NCBI GenBank assembly: GCA_016839655.1
Contig: JAEOTW010000098.1
Location: 1-7,549 of the forward strand
DNA: 7,549 nt
Source of the DNA: Promethearchaeota archaeon
GTDB taxonomy: Archaea; Asgardarchaeota; Lokiarchaeia; Sigynarchaeales; SOKP01
Direction: 5' to 3'
Program-made: the position numbers and the translations under genes
The notes under the pieces: model-generated
The model's database searches: none
What the model saw: the letters and a program-made list of their open reading frames with translations, nothing else
Told to the model about the DNA's origin: nothing
Shown: one piece after another, positions 1-6,961 of the stretch
Layout of the letters: each line of letters opens with the position of its first letter
Position numbering within the stretch: the first letter of the stretch is position 1

Positions 1-64
1 ACTCTTTATTAAAATATTGCTCTTTTTAGAGATGATAGAAAATTAAAAGTAATGGTGGAATAAA

Positions 65-493
65 ATTAATTTAATAAATTTAAAAAAGGAAATAAAAACA
101 TTTTTTGACTTATTAATTAAAAAGACTGATGCAATTTCTTGTAGTTTGATAGATCAAGATGAAAATATTATATTCTCTAATAATAAAGACATAAACTCTC
201 AGAAGTATGAGATTGAGCTTAAAAAACTAATTAAGATTATTAAATTAATCTCAAAAAATTCAAAAACAGTTTTGGATTATCATTCTAAAATCCAGACTAT
301 AATCTGTTCTGAGATAGATAGGGTAAGAGATAATTGTTTTTTTCTATTAATAAAAAACTTTGATCTAGATAAAACTATTATAGCATGTTTTCCATCTACG
401 ACTTCTCACCAACATGCTTATACTAATTTTAAGAAGACAATTAAAATCCTTTCATATTTTTTCAAGGATTTGGAATCTCCGATTATGCACTGA
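65..493 (+). CDS. Small Roadblock/LC7-like protein with uncertain 5' end
   Basis: The reading frame is open from 53 (after a TAA at 50-52) to the TGA at 491-493, but its only standard start codon is TTG at 146, which has no ribosome binding site and would cut off a likely first helix and strand. Translated upstream, the frame reads EIKTFFDLLIKKTDAISCS and then LIDQDENIIFS. This helix, then strand, then Asp-Gly-like turn resembles the start of Roadblock/LC7 domains. A middle helix (about 180-310) and a strand pair around CFFLLI and TIIACF follow, then a last helix, also as in that fold. Family members of about 120-140 residues act as dimeric platforms for small GTPases and are abundant in Asgard archaea. 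I place the start at ATT 65, with GGTGG at 54-58 as a possible ribosome binding site. ATG 52 plus a one-base frameshift is equally possible. The fold assignment is by eye only, so treat it as tentative. Confidence 0.4.
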   Translation: MNLINLKKEIKTFFDLLIKKTDAISCSLIDQDENIIFSNNKDINSQKYEIELKKLIKIIKLISKNSKTVLDYHSKIQTIICSEIDRVRDNCFFLLIKNFDLDKTIIACFPSTTSHQHAYTNFKKTIKILSYFFKDLESPIMH

Positions 494-554
494 AAAATTT
501 ACTTTAAAAGAATTTTTAAGAATTAGTAACCATGGGTTAATTTGGGGAGTAATC

Positions 555-562
555 TTATAAAA
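555..562 (+). promoter_or_regulatory. TATA box candidate for the thiolase-like gene
   Basis: TTATAAAA lies 63 nt before the ATG at 626, preceded by a purine-rich stretch (GGGGAGTAAT) that could act as the TFB recognition element. Archaeal spacing would put the transcription start near 582-588, giving a leader of about 40 nt. The call rests on motif match and position only. Confidence 0.45.
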
Positions 563-585
563 CTAAATAAAATTATTCAATGACC

Positions 586-593
586 TTTTTTTT
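586..593 (+). terminator. Oligo-T terminator candidate after the small 5' gene
   Basis: Eight consecutive T follow 92 nt after the stop of the small gene, with no obvious hairpin, as expected for intrinsic archaeal termination. It sits close to the predicted transcription start of the next gene, so it may instead be just part of that leader. Confidence 0.3.
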
Positions 594-625
594 CTAAATT
601 ATTAGAACTTGAGATTTTTTTAAAA

Positions 626-2131
626 ATGATTTCTAAAAATATTCCAGTAATAGTAGGGGCTGCTCAAATAACTCAAAAAAAAGATGTTGATATTCCACTT
701 GATCCTATGGGATTAATAGTGAAATCAAGTCTTAGGGCTTTTAATAATACTGGGATAGATTCTATTCATAATGAAATTGATAGCATATACATGTCAACCA
801 TATCTAGCTGGATATATGATGATCCTCCAGAGATTCTAAGTAATTTTCTTAATGTTAAATCCCCACAAAAATATATTGCACCTATAAGTGGAAACGTACC
901 TCAATTATTAGTTAACAAAGCTGCTAAGGCAGTTTTTAAAAGAAAAAGCAATTTAGTCCTCATTGCAGGAGGTGAAGCTTCTTATTCGGTATACCGCGCC
1001 AAAAAAGATAATATCTCTCTAAATTGGCCGAAACCCCCTCAGAAGGCAGTAAATGAGGCTCGTAAAGCAATAATATTTTATTTAAGTCAGTTTGAAAATC
1101 AGTATAAATTAACTAATCCAACATACATATATGCATTAATTGAAACAGCTTTAAGAGCTTCACTAGGTAGAAGTTTAAAAGAACACTCGGATTATATTGG
1201 TAACCTTTATGAAAGATTTTCAAAGATAGCATCTGAAAATCCTTATGCTTGGGAAAAAAATCAATATAGTTTGAAAGAAATAACTACTCCTAGCGCTGAT
1301 AACCGAATCGTATGTCATCCATATACTAAAAATATGGTAGCTAACCTTTATGTAGATCAAGCAGCATCATTAGTTATTACATCTGAAGAATTAGCAAAGA
1401 AACTTGGTATTGATCCAAAATTTTGGGTTTATCCTATGGGAGGTGTAGATCTCAAAAATATTTTTTATTTATCACAACGTCCCAAATTATATAATTCCCC
1501 TGCAATTAGAGAAGCATCTAGCCTAGTCTTAGATCAAGCGGGCTTAAAACTTGAAGATATTGATGCTTTTGATCTTTATAGTTGTTTTCCTTGTATGGTT
1601 GAAATCGCTAAGAGAGAAATTGGTATTAAAGAAGATGATCCTCGAGATTTAACACTAACTGGAGGGCTTTCTTTTTTTGGGGGCCCATTCAGCAGTTATT
1701 CAATGCATTCAATAGTTACCGCAATTAATTGTATTCAAAAAAAACCTTCGACGAAGATCATGGTGTTAGCGAATGGAGGTTATAATACAGCCCAATCAAT
1801 TGGAATATATGGTAAAGAACCCCCTGCTAAGGGTTGGGATGAAGATGACTATGTTAAGATACAAAATTCTCTGAAAAGTAAATCATTACCAGAACCTATA
1901 ATTAAGGCATATGGAAATATTACAATTGAGGGTTATACAATCATAAATGATCGAAGGGGTTTACCAGATTATGGGGTGGTAATAGGGCTATTAGAAACCG
2001 GTAATCGTACAATTGCTCTTATTTTAACAGATTTAGAGTCATTTAAGGAACTTGAGAGACAAGAACTAGTAGGAAAAACCTATAAAGTTGAATATGATAA
2101 TCAATTGAAACGAAATAAGCTTTTAATCTGA
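626..2131 (+). CDS. Thiolase-like protein (acetyl-CoA acetyltransferase family, TLP1 type) with extra C-terminal domain
   Basis: This 501-residue protein has the two-half thiolase fold of the SCP2/type-1 thiolase-like branch. It opens with PVIVGAAQIT (residues 7-16). SGNVPQ (88-93) lies where classical thiolases carry their nucleophilic cysteine, followed by VLIAGGEAS (111-119). The second half has DLYSCFP (316-322, the place of HDCF/NEAF), GGPFSSYSMH with His361, and ANGG (382-385) in place of the classical C-x-G. His361 is therefore kept, but both usual cysteines are missing; Cys320 and Cys323 are the nearest alternatives. Residues from about 405 to 501 form an additional beta-rich domain typical of TLP1 proteins. 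The substrate is probably an acyl-CoA, but thiolysis or condensation activity cannot be assumed. ATG 626 is the first start in frame with the conserved N-terminus; no strong ribosome binding site is seen. It appears to be a single-gene unit, with no mevalonate or beta-oxidation partner nearby. The family is best known from bacteria such as mycobacteria, so transfer is possible. Confidence 0.85.
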   Translation: MISKNIPVIVGAAQITQKKDVDIPLDPMGLIVKSSLRAFNNTGIDSIHNEIDSIYMSTISSWIYDDPPEILSNFLNVKSPQKYIAPISGNVPQLLVNKAAKAVFKRKSNLVLIAGGEASYSVYRAKKDNISLNWPKPPQKAVNEARKAIIFYLSQFENQYKLTNPTYIYALIETALRASLGRSLKEHSDYIGNLYERFSKIASENPYAWEKNQYSLKEITTPSADNRIVCHPYTKNMVANLYVDQAASLVITSEELAKKLGIDPKFWVYPMGGVDLKNIFYLSQRPKLYNSPAIREASSLVLDQAGLKLEDIDAFDLYSCFPCMVEIAKREIGIKEDDPRDLTLTGGLSFFGGPFSSYSMHSIVTAINCIQKKPSTKIMVLANGGYNTAQSIGIYGKEPPAKGWDEDDYVKIQNSLKSKSLPEPIIKAYGNITIEGYTIINDRRGLPDYGVVIGLLETGNRTIALILTDLESFKELERQELVGKTYKVEYDNQLKRNKLLI

Positions 2132-2141
2132 ATAATACCAA

Positions 2142-2153
2142 TTTTCCTTTTTT
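2142..2153 (+). terminator. Oligo-T terminator candidate after the thiolase-like gene
   Basis: TTTTCCTTTTTT begins 11 nt after the stop codon. It has no stem-loop and is consistent with archaeal T-run termination. Confidence 0.4.
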
Positions 2154-2156
2154 GAG

Positions 2157-2168
2157 TTATATATAAAA
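2157..2168 (+). promoter_or_regulatory. Distal TATA-like element upstream of the DUF998-like gene
   Basis: TTATATATAAAA directly follows the T-run of the preceding gene. If used, transcription would start near 2188-2192, at the edge of the dyad at 2194-2211, and leave a leader of about 160 nt before ATG 2351. It is weaker as a promoter choice than the box at 2238 because of its distance, and AT-rich background alone could produce it. Confidence 0.25.
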
Positions 2169-2193
2169 ATATTATAATTTAAATCCTTAAATA

Positions 2194-2211
2194 CAAATAA
2201 TCAATTATTTG
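2194..2211. repeat. Inverted repeat, possible operator
   Basis: CAAATAATCAATTATTTG has perfect 8-bp arms around a 2-bp centre, including the outer C-G pair. Its size and symmetry suit a dimeric helix-turn-helix regulator, and it lies in the regulatory gap before the DUF998-like gene, about 27 nt upstream of the TTTATAAA box. No regulator gene is nearby. AT-rich sequence makes short dyads common, so function is uncertain. Confidence 0.35.
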
Positions 2212-2237
2212 AAAACTAAAAGAATAAAAAGAGATAA

Positions 2238-2245
2238 TTTATAAA
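2238..2245 (+). promoter_or_regulatory. TATA box candidate for the DUF998-like gene
   Basis: TTTATAAA is an exact match to the archaeal TATA consensus, within a 12-bp palindrome (AATTTATAAATT, 2236-2247) and preceded by purine-rich AAAAAGAGAT. The predicted transcription start is near 2268, with a leader of about 80 nt. A 13-nt stretch overlapping it (2241-2253) is repeated at 2298-2310. Confidence 0.45.
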
Positions 2246-2310
2246 TTTAATATAGGAGTTGGGTATAGAATATTTTGATTTCAGTTTTCAGGTAAGAATA
2301 AATTTAATAT
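2241..2310. repeat. 13-nt direct repeat pair in the leader region
   Basis: ATAAATTTAATAT occurs at 2241-2253 and again, identically, at 2298-2310, 57 nt apart. The first copy overlaps the TTTATAAA box. The second lies about 40-50 nt before ATG 2351, where a second TATA element could sit. It could be a duplicated promoter, a paired regulator site or chance in AT-rich DNA. Confidence 0.35.
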
Positions 2311-2350
2311 TAGTGAAATGTTAATAAAATAATAATAAGGATAATATAAA

Positions 2351-3130
2351 ATGGGCCAAAAAAATTCGTATATGGAATTGATGAATCCAATTTTTTTAAA
2401 ATTGAAACAGAATGGTAAAAGTATTTATGAAACTCTTACTAAACCCAAAGTTGTAAAGATTTCAATTTATATAAGTCTACTTACATTTTTACCAGGATTA
2501 ATAACAGGAATAATTGTTGCAATAAATTTTGGTGCTTTAGGTTATAATCTTTGGTTCAATTGGATAAGTGATTTGGGTTCTCTCCTATATACTCCAGCTC
2601 CTTTCATTTTGGATTTAACTTGTATAGTAAGCGCCATTTTTATTATCCCCTTAATCTTGAATTTAAGTCGTTTGTATAGCTCACATCAGAATCATAAATT
2701 AGATAACTCAAAGAAAGAGCATTATATCATCCTTTTTCGAAGAATTTTCGGATATATTGGTGTAGGAGCTCTTTTAATTGGTGTAATTGGTATGTTTTTT
2801 GTAGGAGTATTCAGTTTGGATAGGTCTCCTTTTGATTTGCATTTTTATTTCTCTACCTCCGCTTTTGGTGGATTTGCAGTTGGAGCTTTTTTTACTGGAT
2901 TAGCCATTGTATTAAGGAAAAGAATTTTCCCAAAAACAGTAGGTTACTTTATGATATTCGGTCCGTCAACAGCATCAATAATATTTTTATTATGCCCCGC
3001 TCCATTAACTAGACAATTTCTTGAATGGATTCTAATGTTTAGTTCATTAGGATGGTATTATATAATAGTATTTATCACTCTACAAAAGCTAAATACACTC
3101 CTCTTTTTTAATCCTGATTTCAAATGGTAA
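2351..3130 (+). CDS. DUF998-like six-helix membrane protein
   Basis: This 259-residue integral membrane protein has six predicted membrane helices at about residues 37-60, 83-108, 131-154, 167-188, 197-215 and 223-245. A hydrophilic N-terminus of about 35 residues and a charged loop (110-130, SSHQNHKLDNSKKEH) flank and separate them. YNLWFNWISDLG (65-76) after the first helix, and GVFSLDRSPFDLHFYFS (152-168, with His164) after the third, match the pattern seen in DUF998 proteins: a Ser/Asp-Leu-Gly turn and a G-x-F-x-x-D then H motif. The function of that family is unknown. ATG 2351 is preceded by AAGGA at 2337-2341, 9 nt away, which supports this start. It stands alone between a regulatory gap with dyad and repeats and a ten-T terminator. 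Another small multipass family is possible; membrane location is secure, family less so. Confidence 0.65.
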   Translation: MGQKNSYMELMNPIFLKLKQNGKSIYETLTKPKVVKISIYISLLTFLPGLITGIIVAINFGALGYNLWFNWISDLGSLLYTPAPFILDLTCIVSAIFIIPLILNLSRLYSSHQNHKLDNSKKEHYIILFRRIFGYIGVGALLIGVIGMFFVGVFSLDRSPFDLHFYFSTSAFGGFAVGAFFTGLAIVLRKRIFPKTVGYFMIFGPSTASIIFLLCPAPLTRQFLEWILMFSSLGWYYIIVFITLQKLNTLLFFNPDFKW

Positions 3131-3149
3131 GGATTTGGATTATCATAAG

Positions 3150-3159
3150 TTTTTTTTTT
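3150..3159 (+). terminator. Ten-T terminator after the DUF998-like gene
   Basis: Ten consecutive T begin 20 nt after the stop codon and run into a T/C-rich tail. No hairpin precedes them, which fits archaeal intrinsic termination and separates this gene from the next. Confidence 0.55.
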
Positions 3160-3232
3160 CTCTCATTCTAAATACTAAGTGCTTTTGAAAAATGGACTCC
3201 ATTAGTTTTAATTACAAGTCAAAATTTATTCT

Positions 3233-3240
3233 ATTTATAT
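3233..3240 (+). promoter_or_regulatory. TATA box candidate for the HAAS-type gene
   Basis: ATTTATAT lies 49-56 nt before ATG 3289. Archaeal spacing would place the transcription start near 3262-3266 and give a leader of about 25 nt. Confidence 0.35.
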
Positions 3241-3288
3241 CTATAGAAAAATTATGTCTATACGAATTAATCAAAGAAGAGATTGAAA

Positions 3289-4581
3289 ATGAACTATTCT
3301 GAAAATGAAATTATTAATAATTATCTTACACAAGTATATAAAAAATTTCCTGAGTGGCTTAAACTAAAAAAGGAAGAAGTTGATAAAATTTTAGGAGATT
3401 TGGAGGCTCAAATTCTTAGTGAAGCAAGAAATATTGGTGGAGGTCAAGAACCAACTGATCTAGAAATTCAGCAAGCTTTATTACATATGAGTACTCCCGA
3501 AAGTATTGCTAACATTTACAAACTTCGAGGTACACCAAAACTATACATAACTGAAGAACTTCTCGATTTTTATATAAGGACTATGCTTTTCTTCTTTATA
3601 ATTGTTATTGCCATAAATGTGGTTGTCTCAATTTTTAAGTTTATTTTTCAGCCGTTTAATTGGATAATAACTCTTGGAGAAATGTTCTCAGGAATGTGGA
3701 TTGGTTGTTTGATAACCGCAATATTAATCACAATTCTTTTTGTATATTTTTCTATGCAAGGTTTTCTTCCAGAAGATTTTGGTGTTATACCTTCAAGATT
3801 AGCAATGATTTTCCCTTTTCATATATCAGAAATGGGATTACAAGAAACCAGAGAATACACCAAAGTAAAATTAGAGGAAGCAGGTGAAAGAGCAAGGGAG
3901 ACGATGGCAGAAGCTCGTTTACGGGTGAAAGACAAAATTAGTGAAATAAAAGGAATTACAAAAGAAAAGTTAGAAGCGGCTGAATTTAGAAGAGAACAAA
4001 AATTAATGGAAGCTGAAATTAAAAGGCAAGAAAAGTTAGAAAGAGCTAAACTACTTAGAGAAGAAAGAAAAGAAGAAGCAAAAATAAAAAAAGAATTGAA
4101 AAAGAAGCAACCTGTTTCAGTTGGGGAATTGATATTTGGTGCTATTGGAGGAATTGTATTTGGATTATTTATAATTATTCAACCATTTGCAGGCATACCT
4201 GGATTATTTGTTACTGAATTCCTTGACTGGTTAAAATTATTCGGGTTAGTTATAGTTATAAGTGGTCTTATTAACTTAATTCGATTAGCAATTGGAGTTA
4301 GAAATCATACTGGACAACAAGTAATGCTAGTGATTGAAGCACTTTATTCATTAGTTGGTATACCTTTACTTTTAATTCTTTTAAATAATCCGGGGATATT
4401 TCCAATTTCTCTTTTTACAGGAGGATTAATTGATACAAGTGATTTAATTAATCCAAGTCATTTAGCTTATATTATTTATTTCTGGGTAATCATTGGAATA
4501 ATAATTGCCATTTTAGGTTCTATGATTGGGAACTTTTATAAAGTAAGTAAGATCCAAAAAGTAAAAGCAGAATTTTATTAA
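3289..4581 (+). CDS. HAAS-domain membrane protein with long charged helix and six membrane segments
   Basis: This 430-residue protein is built as follows, from ATG 3289. Residues 1-82 form a helical domain resembling the HAAS/permease-prefix (DUF1700-like) domain: a YLTQVYKKFPEW helix, a DLEAQILSEA helix, then ALLHMSTPESIANIY, close to the family's L-x-x-M-G-S/T-P-E-x-x-A-x-x-Y ending. Two membrane helices follow (about 97-119 and 135-155), then a highly charged Lys/Glu/Arg helix of about 90 residues (183-272), and then four more membrane helices (283-303, 315-335, 345-366, 390-413). An even number of segments puts both ends on the same side, and the charged helix is probably cytoplasmic. HAAS domains usually accompany PadR-type regulators or sensory permeases, but no PadR gene is visible here. 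Function is unknown; sensing or scaffolding at the membrane is a guess. TTG 3283 is also in frame, but ATG 3289, following GAAGAGAT, is preferred. A twelve-T terminator follows. Confidence 0.7.
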   Translation: MNYSENEIINNYLTQVYKKFPEWLKLKKEEVDKILGDLEAQILSEARNIGGGQEPTDLEIQQALLHMSTPESIANIYKLRGTPKLYITEELLDFYIRTMLFFFIIVIAINVVVSIFKFIFQPFNWIITLGEMFSGMWIGCLITAILITILFVYFSMQGFLPEDFGVIPSRLAMIFPFHISEMGLQETREYTKVKLEEAGERARETMAEARLRVKDKISEIKGITKEKLEAAEFRREQKLMEAEIKRQEKLERAKLLREERKEEAKIKKELKKKQPVSVGELIFGAIGGIVFGLFIIIQPFAGIPGLFVTEFLDWLKLFGLVIVISGLINLIRLAIGVRNHTGQQVMLVIEALYSLVGIPLLLILLNNPGIFPISLFTGGLIDTSDLINPSHLAYIIYFWVIIGIIIAILGSMIGNFYKVSKIQKVKAEFY

Positions 4582-4605
4582 TTATTTTGAAAAATAAACA
4601 AAATC

Positions 4606-4617
4606 TTTTTTTTTTTT
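4606..4617 (+). terminator. Twelve-T terminator after the HAAS-type gene
   Basis: Twelve consecutive T, 24 nt after the stop codon, form the longest T-run in the window. A TATA-like element for larE follows within 5 nt, so terminator and promoter are packed into the 89-nt gap. Confidence 0.6.
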
Positions 4618-4621
4618 CTTG

Positions 4622-4629
4622 TTTTAAAA
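4622..4629 (+). promoter_or_regulatory. TATA-like element upstream of larE
   Basis: TTTTAAAA lies 42-49 nt before ATG 4671. The predicted start of transcription is near 4650, giving a leader of about 20 nt without a visible ribosome binding site. The call rests on position and an imperfect consensus match. Confidence 0.3.
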
Positions 4630-4670
4630 GAAGTGTATTCTATTATTCTTAATTATATCTTTGAATAAAC

Positions 4671-5501
<831 letters not shown>

Positions 5502-5513
5502 TTTCTTCAACTA

Positions 5514-6908
5514 TTATTGTTGTTTTTCAATATATTCAATTATCTGTTTTCTTTTCTTTAACGCTTTTGAAGCAGCCTCTTCAATATTACTTTCCATCAT
5601 ATCGAGAGATTCAGGTATTTCCTCTCCAACTTCTTGCTTTATTTTGGTATAAGCAGATTCCCGGAATTTTGGAAGAATTTCTTTTTTTTCCTGTCCTTTA
5701 TAAGTCATATAAACTTGGTTTGAATCATCCACATAACCAATTTCATTACACTTAATCTCATTTTTAGTAAGATCATTTAAGATTTTTTCTGACACAGATT
5801 CAGAACAGTATATTAAAAGCGAATCAAGAGAAACTCCTAAATAATCCACCCCAACTTTTTCCAACATGTTTAAAACAGTGGGATTGATAAGATTTCTTAC
5901 TTTTTCTTCAAAAATATTTACACCACAATTAGCTTCATAATTAATTTCATATAAATCTCCTCTTAATCCACCATTTGTGACATCACACATAGCTCTAATT
6001 TCATTGATATATGTGGAGTTTAAAATAATTTCACAAGCTTTAAGAAATTTGATATTCAAAGTTTCTTTTACAACATCATGATACCCAGAGTATACTGCAG
6101 TTGTTGTAATTGTTCCTCCTCCAGCACCTTCAGTCATTAGTATTCTATCCCCTTCTTTTATATTTCTTCGTGCAAAAAGTTTCCCCTTAGCAAGACCAAT
6201 AGCAGCAATTCCTCCTACAAGTCTATTTCCAATAACCATATCACCTCCAATTCTTAAAGTTGAGCCTGCTGTGATAGGAACATCAGTAATTTCTGCAATT
6301 GTGGATACTCCTGACATAAAATCAAAAAGTTTTCCCACATCTGCATCATCACCTAAATGAACATCAACCATAATAGAGATTGGTTTTGCACCTTTAACGT
6401 ACAAATCTCTTAGTGCTGCTCGTGTAACATGAAATCCGCAAATAAAAGGAAAATCACTTAGTCTTGAATGAATTCCTTCCATTTTAGAGGCTATAATTAA
6501 ATCATAATGACCAAACTCCTTTCCATCAAAACCTGATAAACTAGAAAGTCTTATTGCACCAGCATCATCCAATGAGGTGGGTGCTAAATACGGTTTTTTA
6601 TCCGTTTCTGATAATTCTGCAATTAATTTATGAACAAAAAAATCACCAGCACCTCGACATCCGACTCCCTGTTTACCGATAGAAACATTTGCTCTATTTA
6701 TATCTAATAATTCTTTCATAAATGGATTTTTTACTGAACCTATTTCACTTTTCTGGCATTCTTCTAATACTGCCTTAGCATATTTGACTGCTAAAGAATT
6801 TTCAATATCTTTAAAATCATGATATTCTTGTACTATTCTTTGAATAATATCTTGTTCGGAATATCCCTTTTTTATCAAATTCCTCGTTAAGCCTTCTAAA
6901 TCGCTCAA
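5514..6908 (-). CDS. AIR synthase-related protein (PurM/HypE/SelD superfamily), extended form
   Basis: AIR synthase-superfamily proteins bind ATP in a dimer interface and phosphorylate or dehydrate small substrates (PurM, SelD, ThiL, HypE). Counting from the upstream TTG at 6917, the motifs are GCRGAGDFFVHK (86-97), SLDDAGAI (115-122, the Asp-rich metal/ATP loop), GSTLRIGGDMVIGN (218-231), GGIAAIG (235-241), EGAGGGT (263-269) and CDVTNGGLRGDLYEI (311-325, the hallmark of the C-terminal AIRS domain). At 464-467 residues it is over 100 longer than HypE or SelD, with a helical N-terminal extension of about 75 residues and a charged helical tail. HypE's C-terminal cysteine is absent, so it is not HypE. 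It resembles uncharacterised archaeal AIR synthase-related proteins known from methanogens; its substrate is unknown. The frame opens at TTG 6917, but GAGAGGT abuts that codon, so TTG 6908, 9 nt away, is the more likely start. It may be co-transcribed with upstream glmS. Confidence 0.8.
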   Translation of the reverse strand: MSDLEGLTRNLIKKGYSEQDIIQRIVQEYHDFKDIENSLAVKYAKAVLEECQKSEIGSVKNPFMKELLDINRANVSIGKQGVGCRGAGDFFVHKLIAELSETDKKPYLAPTSLDDAGAIRLSSLSGFDGKEFGHYDLIIASKMEGIHSRLSDFPFICGFHVTRAALRDLYVKGAKPISIMVDVHLGDDADVGKLFDFMSGVSTIAEITDVPITAGSTLRIGGDMVIGNRLVGGIAAIGLAKGKLFARRNIKEGDRILMTEGAGGGTITTTAVYSGYHDVVKETLNIKFLKACEIILNSTYINEIRAMCDVTNGGLRGDLYEINYEANCGVNIFEEKVRNLINPTVLNMLEKVGVDYLGVSLDSLLIYCSESVSEKILNDLTKNEIKCNEIGYVDDSNQVYMTYKGQEKKEILPKFRESAYTKIKQEVGEEIPESLDMMESNIEEAASKALKKRKQIIEYIEKQQ

Positions 6909-6917
6909 TTTACTCAA

Positions 6918-6924
6918 ACCTCTC
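6918..6924 (-). promoter_or_regulatory. Ribosome binding site that decides the AIR synthase-related start
   Basis: GAGAGGT on the minus strand is the best Shine-Dalgarno match in the window. It directly touches TTG 6917, leaving no spacing, but stands 9 nt from the in-frame TTG at 6908-6906, which is why the later codon was chosen. A TAG at 6926-6924 prevents any longer start. Confidence 0.6.
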
Positions 6925-6950
6925 TAAATTATAAAATTCTAAATTAAAAG

Positions 6951-6957
6951 TATATAA
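6951..6957 (-). promoter_or_regulatory. TATA-like element between glmS and the AIR synthase-related gene
   Basis: TTATATA on the minus strand lies just after the glmS stop and about 43-49 nt before TTG 6908. It would place transcription near 6926-6930, leaving the ribosome binding site in the leader. It may give the downstream gene its own promoter, or be AT-rich background if the two genes share a transcript. Confidence 0.25.
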
Positions 6958-6961
6958 CTAT

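Noticed and set aside
1..46. Possible C-terminal tail of an upstream gene (LFIKILLFLEMIEN then TAA)
   Set aside because: Fifteen codons at the window edge carry no recognisable signal; another frame also stops nearby, so coding cannot be supported.
494..625. A small gene in the gap before the thiolase-like gene
   Set aside because: Only very short frames are present; the gap is explained by a TATA box and T-run.
3254..3286. Ten-codon upstream reading frame (MSIRINQRRD) ending 2 nt before the HAAS-type ATG
   Set aside because: The predicted transcription start falls downstream of its ATG, it has no ribosome binding site, and short frames are expected by chance.
3660..3887. 75-residue open frame inside the HAAS-type gene
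   Set aside because: It lies in another frame of a well-supported coding region and its Asn/Arg/Phe-rich product looks like an off-frame reading.
5567..5755. 62-residue plus-strand open frame opposite the AIR synthase-related gene
   Set aside because: It is antisense to the conserved gene's C-terminal coding sequence, with no start signal or recognisable domain.
5514..6917. Calling the AIR synthase-related gene hypE, selD or purM
   Set aside because: Length, extensions and lack of HypE's C-terminal cysteine do not fit, and no hydrogenase, selenium or purine genes are nearby.
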